Source: Thereva unica
Lineage: Eukaryota; Arthropoda; Insecta; Diptera; Therevidae
Length of the DNA stretch: 64,000 bases
Assembly: GCA_949987705.1 (NCBI GenBank)
Contig: OX465285.1
Span: forward strand, 91,955,975 to 92,019,974
Reading direction: 5' to 3'
The notes below the pieces were generated by a model. That model saw only the letters and a list, made by a program, of their open reading frames with translations. It was not told the origin of the DNA and ran no database searches. Shown piece by piece: positions 1-12,400 of this stretch (positions are counted from its first letter, which is position 1; every line of letters starts with the position of its first letter). The position numbers and the translations under genes are program-made.

Positions 1-2680
1 GTGTAGTGGAAAGGGTAATTCCGGAGCTTGGTATTGTCACAAAAAACAACATTGTCTAGAAGGGTAGAAATCTATCAGCTTAAGGGATTTGTTCAGGGTG
101 TCATAGAGTAAAGTGGAGAATTTTGTTTAGTTCAAAAATGCTAATAAAATTTTTGCGGAGTCTATGGATACCTCCTACTTAAGAAAAACTTTGTATTCTT
201 TGTCTATTGATATTTTCAGTGTTTCAATCTTCCATTTTTAGTACACCTTAAGCCCCCCAAAATTGTGTTCTTCTGTAAAATACCCATAAACAAATTTTAC
301 TTTAAGTATCGCAGGTACATGTTGTCTTCTACCGAAACAGAAGTTTTTGTGTTACCAATAAAATATTCAATTGCACCAACAAACACCTTCATTATAAAAC
401 TCTGAAAGCAAGCCCAAAAAACGAGCAGAAAATAAATAATAAAACCCCACTAAACAACAAAACAAGTAGAGGAGGCCCCCGAAATGAACGAATCGAACTC
501 TCTATCTCCTCTAATAAAATGAAGCAATAAATTACAAATTTATATAAAAAGGAAACTCTAAAACCGAAGGTGGCTCGAAAATGTTCGCCAGACCAAAACG
601 GACCAAATGTTCCTTCAAATGGTCTCATTATTGGCGTACAGCATTCTTGGTGTGTGCTTTTTTTTTTTGGTTGTTGGTTAGGTTTGGTTCTTGGTTTTGT
701 TGTTCTTGTTCTCATGGCTCATTCTATGGGGCAAGAATGCATTTTTTCTCGGTTTTATTTGTGGCAGTTGTTTGGCTTGTCTGTGCAAATTTCGAGGACT
801 ACGAGGACTATGTATATACACTAGGCCAGACAATCTTACCTACATCAGTGCCATTGGTGGTGCCGGGTTTATTCTCGGTTTCCGACAATTTTATATAACT
901 GAAAAAGAATAGAGAAAAGGACAGGAGGACCAAAAAGCTACCGACAGTTGGAACATATGCTTCCGCGAATGTTTTGGGGTCCCCATAAATATATTTTCAA
1001 GGAAGAAACTTCGCGATATTAGAGAGAACTACCACCAGAACCAAGGGGGAAGAAAAAACTGGGTAGCATAAATTATGTGAATACATTGAGGATATTAAAC
1101 AAGGGATTTTTATTATATAGTCCTAGCACAAAAAAAGGATTTTCTAATAAATAAATAAATCAAATGCTAAACTTAAATACAAATTAAGCCTCCGGGACAG
1201 ATGGACAAACGGACAGACTCTGGCAGACATAAATTATTGGTTTCCTTTTAGGAATTACTTTTGTGTCTTGAATTTTGCAAAATTCCCATCGCCGCCAAAT
1301 TAAGCTGTAAATATGGCCAAAGGCGCATCACTTTTCGACTAGGTAATATTTTTCCGTGAATGTGAATTACATATGTCCAGGTAAATTTTAGTCAGATACC
1401 GTTATAACCTGCCCGAAGGCATAACCCAAATTGGTGAATCGAAAAGTCTTCTTGAATTATTTTTTCATTTTTTTATCTCAGATTATAACCGCACAGTGAA
1501 GATCCTGGCGGTGTTCTTGATATCTTTATGCAAAAAAAAGATGGACTCTAAATTACCTGAAACTGTTCTTTCGGGAGACAACCCATAATTATACTATTGA
1601 GCCCCCATCCCCATTCAGCTTCCATTCATCTAACTAAAAATCAGAATTTTCGAAGAATCATCAAATTTCGCGGATACTGAGACTAAAGAGAGAGGGAGAG
1701 AGTGTGCAGCCTTTCGAGTGCCCAACCGCAACAAGAAAAAGAAAGGAATCGATAATAATTGTTGTGTTCGATCGGTGAACAGGACTTGAGCATTTCAAGG
1801 TTAATCCCCGTCATTCAAGGAGTAAACGGGATTCGGTATAAAATTTAAATATCTCAACTCAAACACTATCAATCGCCGAGAGATGGTGTTGGTGCAGATG
1901 GAACTACATACATACATATAACCATCAAAACAATAATAACCAAATCCTTTCGTCCTCGTTCTATGTTTTTTTTTTCTAACCACACACACACATCCACCCA
2001 GTATGCAAATTGTTATCGATGCACAAAATTCCCAATGCACCATAATCGATTTTAAAGAGGTAGGATGCTTCAGAAAAAAAGAGGCACGAGCTGAGCGCCT
2101 CCTTTGGCTTGTGCTCCATATTTGAGCTTGACGGGTTTTTTTTCTTTCCCCCCGTATCTTGTTGCAGAGGATTACCAGGAATATTTTTGCTCCTTACAGG
2201 GTTTTCTGCAGCTGCTGTGTGTCTTGTGTCTGTGTTGTTTTTGTAGTTTATTTTTGTACTAAGGGGGAGGGGGATGGAGGAGCAATTTAAGTACCGAGTC
2301 CATTTTCGTTTATTAAGGGATTCATGTTAGAAATGCTAATGAGAGTAAATTTGTTCCACGTGAAGGAGTGTATATGAGAGGTACGTAGTTTGGGATGCAT
2401 GCAAATTTTTTTTGGGTTGGATATTAAGTTGTTTATTAAAAAACGATTAAATTTTTTTTTTTTTTTTTTGGAGACAGCAATTTCTTTTTAGTGTAAATGT
2501 AAACAATTTTTATTCTTTTTTCCGCAAAATTTGTAAAATTTGCTGCCTATCGGTGCTGTCGGTCTCTACCCAGTCTCAAAACCCACCTCCATATTATTTT
2601 CCATATCCCCGTATGACCGAAGCTATCTAGCTACTAAATATCCTGGCATTTCTTTACTTTTCTTTGTTTCTGTGAGCCTA
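1..2680. other. Non-coding upstream DNA
   Basis: AT-rich sequence with many homopolymer runs, for example a poly(T) tract near 2451-2470. Its open frames are short, lack codon-like composition and show no family motif. I see no gene, RNA or delimitable element here. Confidence 0.5.
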
Positions 2681-2785
2681 TGGGTTGTCTGAGAGCTTCG
2701 GCCAGAAATCGAGAAGACTAAACGAAAAGATCAGAAGAGGCCAAGGCTCGAGTTGGGCTGTAGAGCCATTGGAAGAAGTATACAA
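2680..2785 (+). mobile_element. LINE 3' end fragment (RTE-like family)
   Basis: Translates in pieces as ARNRED followed by EEAKARVGL and a stop, the usual C-terminal end of insect RTE-like reverse-transcriptase ORFs (consensus of the type AQNRxxWRxxxEEAKARxGL). The DNA at 2735-2777 matches, in reverse complement, the segment near 63778-63818 at the other end of the window (shared GTTGGGCTGT.GAGCCAT). Only the extreme 3' end is left. Confidence 0.6.
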
Positions 2786-3046
2786 ATGGCCACCTACCCA
2801 TTGCAATAGAGACCTTGGAGATGGTTTCTACAACACCAGCTACTGTAGCATGTTTCATTTTTGACCCCCATTCGTAAACCAATAGAGGTTTCTTGTACCT
2901 TCAGCAAGAATAAGTTAATTCCATTCAGAGCGTTGCGGAATAAACGTGGTCGGATACGTGGAAAATCGGAATATTTAGAATATCGCTGAAGGATGTCCTA
3001 TAGTTGAGAATCAATTGTCGTAGTGGACGATTCCCTTAAAGTCCTG

Positions 3047-3069
3047 ACACACACACACACACACACACA
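3047..3069. repeat. (AC)n microsatellite
   Basis: About 11 perfect AC units. Confidence 0.95.
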
Positions 3070-4539
3070 GAATCGCCTCATAATTGTTTGTTGTCAATGC
3101 GTAGCCCATACCAGTATCGATACGCGACAGCGTTTTCCATTGGTCTTTTCATTATTTTTCTCCTTTTTAAATCGAAAAAAATATCCAACTGTAATGAGGA
3201 CACTTAATTGGTTTCCGGAAGAGCCTAAAAACCAAAATTTGGAATATATCTCGCACGTTAACGCAACGATTTCAAAAATCTAGAATTCAGTACCCCGGGC
3301 CTGGAGCTGGCTCGCCGAAGGGGTTGTGGAGAATTTAGACTCCGGAAGTACTAAATAACACCGTACATCACCATTCGGAACAGACGCGGAATACTAAAAT
3401 AAACATATGAGGAAGAAAACCCCACCCTGGTACCATGACGTATTTCCGCGCAAAAGTTCGACTCACAAATTTGTTGGTTCTTTGAGCTGTTGTTGCTTTT
3501 ATTTTTCTTTTTTATTGTTTTTTTATCACTATTAGGCTAAAGGTATAGCATGGCTCGTAACAACTCAACAAATACTCGGTAGAATATCCAATATATGTAC
3601 CTATGAACTACGGCAAAATGGAAGAGAATGGAACAACAATTAAAAACAATTCTTTCCATAACACACCATACAGCGTAGTTAAAAGTTTACAAAAAAACAA
3701 CCATTTTGTCCTTTGATAATGAAGTTAGTCTATCTCTTCGCTTTTAAAACTGGATCGTTTCTTCGAAGACTTGTTACATTCTTACATTTATCGATCTTTG
3801 GTACCAAATGTGAATTTTTCGTGAATAGGTAATATCTTAGTACTTCAAAGTACTTTTCACTAATTTCTTAAACATGGACCCTTGTTTAAAATTATTTACC
3901 AAGTTTTACTAAAAGCACCATAAGTCCCTCCCACAACATAAACTAAAATAAAATGTAATAAAACTTTTAATCAAGCGAACATCAATTCTAATAATTAAGC
4001 TAAAAACGCATTCAGCTGTTAAAAATTCTAAACGACAATTTCAGGGGCTGAGCAACATCTCCAGAAAATGTCATTGTCAGTCTTAAATTTTATGTAGATG
4101 CGTGTTTTTATTTTTTATGGGTATATTTAGAAGCAGAAAAATGTCAGGTCAACAATTTCTGGTTTTCTTTTTGCTTTTTGGAAATCATTAAATCCAGTAA
4201 ACAGCAATTTTTATTACAATTCAACCTTGGGCTTCTATGCGTAAACTACTTCTTGATTGACATAAATGTGGAGTCTTGTCTTCTTCTTCCAAAATGGATT
4301 GTTTTTTAATTAAATTTTCCTTTTTTTATCTCTGTACTTTCACGGGAAATGAACGAAAACTTAGGTACATTCACTTGGTAAAACCCACCCAAGTTTAAAA
4401 ACGGATTCAAAAATAACCCTTCCCCCGAAAAAAAACTGTATCCAAAGAAAAAATCCTACAAAAATTCTTCATAATTGCATCATAAACACTTGACGGGTGT
4501 CAAGCCCGCCAAGAAGAGCATAATTGAACATAAATTCCC

Positions 4540-5240
4540 CGAGTGCATCGCTTAATGAACGGAGCAGCACGTAAGCCCGGTACGCATGCGCCCAGTAGTA
4601 TTCCTCAAGTGCACGCACCTCCATTGAACTTATGGCCGACGACGACGACTTTTACGCGTTCGTAATGCATCGATCCCGGCGCTGATCCGTTTGCGCATGC
4701 ACACACGTTCCATTTCATCTTTGTTTTTTACGGCCACTCAGGGCCGAACGGAACACTCAGGATTTTCTTATTTTTGGGGCGCGTGTCATCCCCCGCTTTC
4801 ATCTCCCCTCGTCCGCCATTTTCCTTGCAACAGCAACAACAACAATCCACATTTTCCATTGCAATAAATTTTCCGGACTGGATGCAATTAGCTCCAAAAA
4901 TACCGCACGGGGACAGCCAATGCTCGATACGGATGACAATAATAACGACGTGGACGATGGCGCATTAGATTGTCACCGAGATTCTGTAGACGAAAATTAG
5001 TTGGTCTAAGGGCTTCTGGTGTGGATCGAGAAGAGGAAGTCAAAGCGGGCGCAATACCTTTATGCCTTCTTCCATCTCCTTCCACTTTTTTTTTTGTTTT
5101 GAACTTTTGGAATATCCGAAATGGAATTTGTATTCTTGATAATCTCCCACGCGTTCAAGATCAAGCGGAGTGGAGCGGTAAAGAGCAGAAAATTATTTCC
5201 GATAGTTTGGGTGCTGTGCGTGAGATTTAGTGAATGATGC
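4540..5240. other. GC-richer, CpG-containing island
   Basis: Composition is clearly less AT-rich than the flanks, with several CpG clusters (4600-4700) and a CAG/CAA run at about 4828-4850. The short open frames show no homology and no clean splice donor. It could be a distal promoter or non-coding first exon of the calcium-channel beta gene, but nothing proves that. Confidence 0.25.
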
Positions 5241-5799
5241 ACCCTGGATGTGACAGCGAAACACGCTTTCGGAAATTATGAAGACTTCTTGGGATTTTGG
5301 AAGCAGCAAGCACGTGCCACAATGCAAATATGACAAAGATGGACCAATTCGTCTGGGATTTGGTATTTTTTTAGGAGATGATTTTGATTTTTTTTTAGTT
5401 TTCACCCATTTTTGTACGTGAGCGACCAAATTTGGTATATATGTAAATTTTTTTATTATTAATGAGATTTTACAAAAAGGCCAATGAAATATTCACAATT
5501 ATCGGTCCTTGATGATCGTAGCATAACAACAAAAATGTACTCCTTCATGAAATATTTTGTTAGCAGTTTCTAAATTATTTTATTCGTAACTTATATCGAC
5601 AAAGTGCATAATAAGTCAAAACCCTTTGAGGGTACGAAGGATGCTGAAGAATCTACCAGTTTCGTTCTATACAATTACCTAAAACAAATATCTTCAGATT
5701 GTCTTTGTGAAGATCAACTAATCGATCGGAGACTAGTGTGTAGTCCATATTTATAAACTACCATTTCTTAACCTATCCCACTGATTGAATGGGATCCGG

Positions 5800-6200
5800 G
5801 TGGTGATTTTTATTGGCTGTGCATTGTTCCTGTTTTCCTGAAGTTCTTTTTCTATCTTTGAAGTTGCTCCTCGTCAATGCACAGCAGCCTTCTGTCCGCA
5901 CTCTTAACGGCATTCTTTTTAGTAGAGTGCTTTCACGAGAGGTGGTAAGGAAGGTCTCCCCACTCATATTGTCGATTGTGACAACTCGAACTATGAATTG
6001 AGAACCATCTGCTGTGACATACTAGAGCTCAAGCTGCATTTTGACAAACGAACGCAGAGCGCCCGCCCTGTTGGTGAAAGGTTATCAGCCTGCCGCCCAA
6101 CCCCCAACCTGGAGGACGAGCCCTGTAATTGTTTCGTTTTGAGGCGCGAAACACTCGCCTTCCACCCTCCTCCGTCTGTTACTCTTGTATAGATCATAGT
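5800..6200 (-). other. GC-rich island, probably decayed repeat
   Basis: A block of higher GC content inside AT-rich DNA, with several overlapping open frames on both strands broken by stops. Composition resembles the LINE fragments elsewhere in the window, but I could not match a conserved reverse-transcriptase or endonuclease motif. Confidence 0.25.
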
Positions 6201-7515
6201 ATCCAAGAGTCACCCGATTAAAGTAAACAGTCCTTTACGACTTCTTTGTCCTTTCATACATTTGCCCACCACGTGTTTGTGGTTATTCAAGTGCTGGTTA
6301 CCTACAGAATTGGCTTCAACGACCGCCTTTGGCACTTAACTTTCCTCAAAACACTTTTAAATGACCCAAAACAAGCCCAATCTGTTTTTTACTCCATTTT
6401 ATAAAGCGCAAACTACAAACTGCCACTGATAATTTGTTATTCTTCAGCGAAATTCCTTATTAAATAAACTGCGGCCAAAAAAAATATTTTTATTAGTTCC
6501 ACATCTCTATATAAATCTTCTGAAACGAAAACTTTTTCGTTCAACACCAAAAATTTAAATCAATAGAAGCAAATATAAACTGCAACTTACTATTAAAAGC
6601 TCAGCAAATCTAAGCTTCGAACCAAAGTTCCATACTCATATTGCCATCTAATGGTACATAGTTGAATCAAAGAAAGCTTTTCCGGATATTAGGAACTTTC
6701 TTATGTGAATAAAAGCTTTTTATAAACAATTATTTGAATAATTAAATTTACAACTAAAATTATTGTTTTTTTTAACAATTATCATGAATATCGGAAAGAA
6801 TGTTGAATTAAAAAAATTATATTAATTCTTATAGAGGAAATATACAGTCCAAACAATTCGTGGTTTATAGTCTCGAAGTTTGTAGGTATCCCATCACAAA
6901 ACTGCCAAAACTGCACCGAAAGCTTTTAATTGTTAACCTCTGTAGTTAGATGGAACATTGGGCAAGCAGACCGTCCGATCTCGGATGACTATTTTTAAAC
7001 TATGTCTGGGGTGTTTCAGAATTTCGGATTCTTTTCCTTCTCTCATCCAAATTTTGTGTCTTTTGCTTGTTTTGTTAGTCATGTTTACGATTTCTGCTTG
7101 AAAATTGCCAGATTATAGCAAAAAGCCAGCGTGAATTCAAATTAACTTCAATGGTAAATTCATGCATCAATTTCGCGAGCACTGTTATTATTTAGTTTTA
7201 GTTTATTTGTTTGGTGAGATTATTATGTTATTGAATTTTTTCAGAATGTAGAATCAATGCAACAAAATACTATAGTACATTGAATACTAGTTGGAGTAGT
7301 CTACAGAGGGCGATGTTCTGTAAAGTTATGGTTCTTTTTGAATTGTTGTTTAATATCAGATTAGGGGTCGTCCAGTGATTACGTGAGGCATAATAATCAC
7401 CCCATATCGCGGGGAAAGGGGGGAGAGTCTCGGCAAATATCACGTAATTTTTTTTTATCAAGAAACAGTGTAAAATTGCTAGAAAACTGGGTGAAATTAA
7501 GTAAAACACCACTAA

Positions 7516-8142
7516 AGACCCCTATTCACTTACAGGCCGCCGGCAGGCCAGGTCGGCAGGCACGGCCCATTGAAAGCCACACAATACTCAGTCTGGCTGA
7601 GGGATGAGTACTTCAGGTATCCGCCTGACAGGCCTTGGCATGCAGGTGACGTCATGATTCCGTACAGACACACAGGTGAAGACGACAGTTAAGAATAGCA
7701 CGTTTTAAAGTCAAGTGCAAAAATGTTCATAGCCTCAACGAAAACTTTAAAGGTAGAGGAACTAAATGTAAGGGGAGTTCTCTTTAAGGCGACCGCCGTC
7801 ACTGCCTCCGCAACAGTATGTTTGTGCCTTAAGGCGGCTCCAGACCCACGGAGTAATCAATCCACGAATTCGCGTGCGGATGGTTTTCTCGCTTAGTTCG
7901 CGCCTTGCCTTCAGGTCCGACTGGATACGGCGTGAGTTCGTGCCGTAAATTCATGGCTCGAGACTGAAGAGAAATTCAGATCTTCAGGCACGAACTGACG
8001 ACAAATGCCCACACACATAAAGTTGTTTTCTTGGATTGCAGACCCTATCCAGTTGGCCGAGGAGGTGTGTAGTGAAACTTGGCTTCAAGGCGAAAACTTT
8101 CAGGCTACGGCCTGCCGTCGACCTGTGTGTGAAAGGGGGCCT
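7516..8142. mobile_element. TIR element (627 bp), TAA target duplication, PIF/Harbinger-like
   Basis: The left end reads AGACCCCTATTCACTTACAG and the reverse complement of the right end reads AGGCCCCCTTTCACACACAG. Similarity continues inward through a GGCAGGCC block on both sides. The element is flanked by TAA at 7513-7515 and TAA at 8143-8145. A 3-bp TWA-type duplication is typical of the PIF/Harbinger superfamily. No transposase is encoded, so it is non-autonomous. Confidence 0.7.
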
Positions 8143-8559
8143 TAAGATGGCTAAATCCTACACATTTTTATGCGGACGCCAGAAAGCATCTTAGTAGCCC
8201 CTCGATTAGCGACGAATGCTGCGGTGTTCTTCCTTGATCCGTTAGCTGGCGGTCCGAGCAGGACGTCCCCGGAACGGAGTGGATTTATTGGCGTGAAACT
8301 CTTTGATACAACTATATACATCGCAAGTCCTGAAGAAAACTTCATTCATTATACGCCCACCTCTCTTCATTTTCAAAAAGGCTTTTACTGCTAGCAATAA
8401 AATTTCCTTAAGTACTCCATTAAAATTATTACAGCACAATTCGCTACGCTGCCACCAAGCAACAATTACTAATCCCCATTTCCCCCGAAATGTAATACTG
8501 GCAACATTAATCATGATCCACTTAAAGATCGGTGAATTGTCGCTTGTTCTTCGATATTT

Positions 8560-9313
8560 TAAATAAATTCCTTAAGCCGCAACCAGTTGAGGGGGATCAT
8601 CTCCACTTCAGTTCAGTGCTTACGTGAAAATTTCTTTCATCTCTCTCAAAAAAAATCGATCCCCATTTTCCTAGTATTAGCCATCATCAAATCGCGCATA
8701 TGTTAATGCCCCGGAATTCTGGTACTCATACCGCCACTTGGTGTCGCTACTGGTGATCGCGCGCCGCGTGAAATCTTCATCAAATCGATTTTTCGCACCT
8801 TCAGAAAAAAAAATTTTTTTGTTCGCCGCGATCAATAAAACCGCGGACAGAAAGGAAACGGCGATCGCGTAATTTTTGTGGCTAATTCGCCGCGATCGAC
8901 GTGTTTATAGTAAACTATTTCGCCGCGAGTAACAACGTGCTCTAGCAGCTACACTATCTCATCCTTGTTTTATGATTGAAGTGTGTTTTGGCCAATTTGT
9001 GAGTGATTTGTGGCTCGCCAGATTTTATGTGGCAGCTAAATTAGAATAGAATAGAATCTGGAATGCATCTTCGAGCCGAGGGGCGCCCCTGTGCACCCCA
9101 CCATTAATGTTGCTGCAGTGAAAAGTGCATTTAACCCGTGATCTTTATGTGCATTCGTTAGGAGATGAAAAAAATTACCTCAAATCTCTAAAACGAATTT
9201 TTATTGTTGTTGGTGTACAAATTTAAATCCAGGGCTGTCGCCGTATTTTTTGTTGTTGTTGTGGTGGTGGTGATCGAGTATAATTGTGGCAACCGACCAG
9301 CAGCAGCAGCGCC
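8560..9313 (+). promoter_or_regulatory. Probable promoter and 5'UTR of the proximal calcium-channel beta first exon
   Basis: A CpG-rich stretch lies just upstream of the first coding exon. The decamer TTCGCCGCGA occurs three times on the + strand, at 8822-8831, 8886-8895 and 8919-8928, with GCGATCGCG and GATCGCGCGCC variants at about 8757-8860. A stop in the exon's frame (TAA, 9281-9283) shows that the coding frame does not begin further upstream. The transcription start is not determinable from sequence alone. Confidence 0.45.
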
Positions 9314-9415
9314 ATGTCTCACTTTAAGAGCAAGCTACACATGACAAAAAATAAGGATGCCCACCATAGGCATCACCACTCGACGTACAAGCCTCCATTC
9401 ATGAGAAATCGACGG
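9314..9415 (+). CDS. Ca-beta: Calcium channel beta, alternative first coding exon 1a
   Basis: Encodes 34 residues beginning [20 protein letters not shown] and ending MRNRR, a basic, His-rich N-terminus. ATG 9314 is the first Met after an in-frame stop (9281) and has a good context (GCC ATG). It is followed directly by donor GTAAGC at 9416. It ends in phase 0, matching the phase-0 acceptor at 27317. CACNB genes commonly use alternative N-termini to set membrane targeting and inactivation kinetics. The intron to the shared exon is about 17.9 kb and contains the second first exon. Confidence 0.85.
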
Positions 9416-12400
9416 GTAAGCACCAAAAAATTTCTTGAACTAAAAATAAAAATGGGAATTTTCTTCGCTGGTTTTCCTCGGGTTTTTTTTTGAGGAAAAA
9501 AGGGAAATAAAAAGCGTCGGGGAAAACATTCAGAGCAGAAACACGCTTCTTGTACGTATAGGTAAATATAGTGTGCAATGGCAGCGAACTTTGTGTAAAC
9601 TTTTTCCTTGATTGATTTGTGGGAGATGAGGGAAGGAATTTGTATAATTTATTAAGGATTTTGGTATTGTTATAATTTAGCCTTGTTTTTTATGAAAAGT
9701 AAACGTAAACCAAACAAACGGTCCCACCAACGATCTAATCGTCGTCTTCATTTTTAGAAATACAACTCATGTAATGTTGTAAATTAGAACGGTCTACTGG
9801 CGTCTCCTTGTGTGTTTAACCGAGCCTCTCAACCAAAGCATCCATCGCTTTGGTGAGTCCGGCCTGGTTGCTCTGGATATTTCACAGCCTTTTGATAGAG
9901 TATGTCACCCTATTATGTTAACCAAACTTCAAGCCAATGGCATAAGCTTAGCTCTAAGGAACTGGATTAAGAGCTTCCTTTCTGGGCGTTCAATCAAGGT
10001 AGTATTGGACGGCGTCGAATCCAACCCCCACATCTTTTTGGCCGGTGCTCCCCAGGGGTCAATTCGAATCTTCATTAATGATCTGCTCTCAAACTCCTCC
10101 AACCCACTACACTGCTTTGCTGCTGACAAAAACGTGCCAAATCTTATCTTCACCACCGTGAACTGATGTACACTTCGATCAACCGGGATATCGAATCGAT
10201 TCTTGAGTGGGGCCGCATGAAACGTGTTGAATTTAACGTCACCAAAACGAAGTACTGCCTCATCTCCGCCAAAATATTCCTCCTATCTCAGTGGGAGAAG
10301 AGAGTCTATTGGGTGACTCAAATCTTAACATCTTGGGAGAGGGGAGGATCTGCGAACAAACAAGTTCTGAACAAGTTTTCCAATGCCTTAGTTTTCTCAA
10401 GAGATGCAAGCTCCTCATCCAGTCAGTCGCCCTGGCTACAAACTACAAACCCTTCATTCGGCTCTGCCTTGAATACAATTCGTATCTGGGCTAGTACCTT
10501 AAAAGTCACATGGACTTGCCTCGACAAAGTGCAAAATCGGATGTGTGGAAGTTAGCGCTCAATTTCAGGCAAAAACATCAATCAACATCGTTCGGTAACG
10601 CAATCCATTCATTGCAACGACTTAAAAAAGGAGTGGGTCCGATTACCCTACCAACCCAAAAACCCCACGAAACTGTTACTCGGTTTGGCAGCCTTTTCGA
10701 CTATTTCTCTTGAGCCATGATCTTGTTAACGCACATCGAACTTTTTGGATGCGATCGATGACATCGTTTGACCTCGTGCTGGCAATGTAGGGGCCCTTCC
10801 ATTTCTTTGTAGTTTTGGCGATTTACCTTTTTCTCGGCGAGGATTTTATAGGTAGACTCGATCGCCTTCCTTAAAACCAAATCCGTTCGACCTTAGATCG
10901 TAGCGGGTGTTCATCCTGCTGCTAGCAGATTGCAGATTTCCACGGATCGTGGATTTCCGCTAATTTCGCTCTTAGTACAGAGGGGTATTCGCTGCTTGTA
11001 GGCGTGCTTCTGGCACGATTTCAAACTTTAAATCACTTGGCAGCGTAATCTGTTTCCGGAAGATCGTCCTTGCAGGCGTCTGACCAGTAGAACTGTTAGA
11101 TATCCTGCACAGCGTTTTTAATTGAACAAATTCATACAAATTTGAAAAGCTATTTCTGCCGTTTTTACTGTTCAGAACTTCACGACAATAGCGGGAATGA
11201 AGAAGATACACTATGGTCCATGTTCTTCCATTTGGAGCTGGGATGTGAAGATTTTCAGATTTCTCAACTCTTGTACAACCTATACAAAATTTATAAGTTT
11301 TGATCATAAATTCGTTATTTGCTGCCTTAAAAACCCTTAGATACCGATTTTCATTAGAATCGGATTATAATTGGTAAACTCATCGGCCATATTGGAGCGG
11401 CCATTTTGAATATATGTATAAGTTCTGATCATAAATAAATCCGTTATTTGCTACCTTAAGAAACCCCAGATACCGATTTTCATGGAAATCGGAACACAAT
11501 TGGCAAATTAATATTTAGGTGGCCATTTTGAATTTTGGTTATACCTCGGCGTCCATTTTGGATATTGAAAATCGGGCTTCAAGGTGCATCATGGAGACCC
11601 AGATGCGCTTTTATGCAAAATTTCAAAGCTCTGCGCACACATACACGCAAGCCTATCTTTTATTAGTATAGAAGATAAACCCGTTTTCGGTTACTCCTTG
11701 AGTCTTCGAGTAGCACCTCACATTGAGAGTTTGAGACTATTTTTATGACTTTCAACTGTTTTGGTATTCTAAGCGCCCAATCACAAAACAAAATCCTAAA
11801 TAAAAATCCTAAGCAAAGTCTGGGCGACAACGTAGCCAACGTACCCCAGAAAATATTGATACAGTAAGCCAGAGTGTATGTGAACGTCCAAGCCCGTCTC
11901 ATCGAACCTGGCTGTGTGTCGAATCGGCCAGAAATTATAAAAAATATGCAAAATTAGAATGCAGACAGTTTCTCAAGTTGTGACTCACTTGTGACTGCGT
12001 TGTGACTTGTGACTGCGTTGTGACTTGTGACTGCGTTGTGACTTGTGACTGCTTGAGAATACGGGTATAAAACTAAGTGTTTACTGTATTAGATAAAAAG
12101 AAAATATTTTTTTTTTCATTTTTTTTTTAGAAAACTGTTAAGAAATGGTTGAGGAGAGTCAGCCAGACGATGTTTTGTTGCAAAAAAATAACGATTGAGC
12201 TTTATTAACAGGATATTGATTAAAAAACCTTTCTTTTAAACTCAAGCAATCGAAACTAATTCCTTAAATCAATTTCAATTAAATTCAAACAAGATTTCCT
12301 ATGATGCTTCAGAGATATTTCCTAAGCAAGTCCCCTGAGGGGTTTTTCCACTATTCTCATTAAAAACAATTTTATTATCTAGTAAAGAAGATAAAGAAAT

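Noticed and set aside
4774..4968. 64-codon frame with a Gln run
   Set aside because: Starts from a non-ATG codon, has no donor site at its end and no homology that I recognise.
7369..7470. GGGGTCGTCCAGTGATTACG looks like the end of an insect MITE
   Set aside because: No convincing inverted partner or target duplication was found, so it is not reported as an element.
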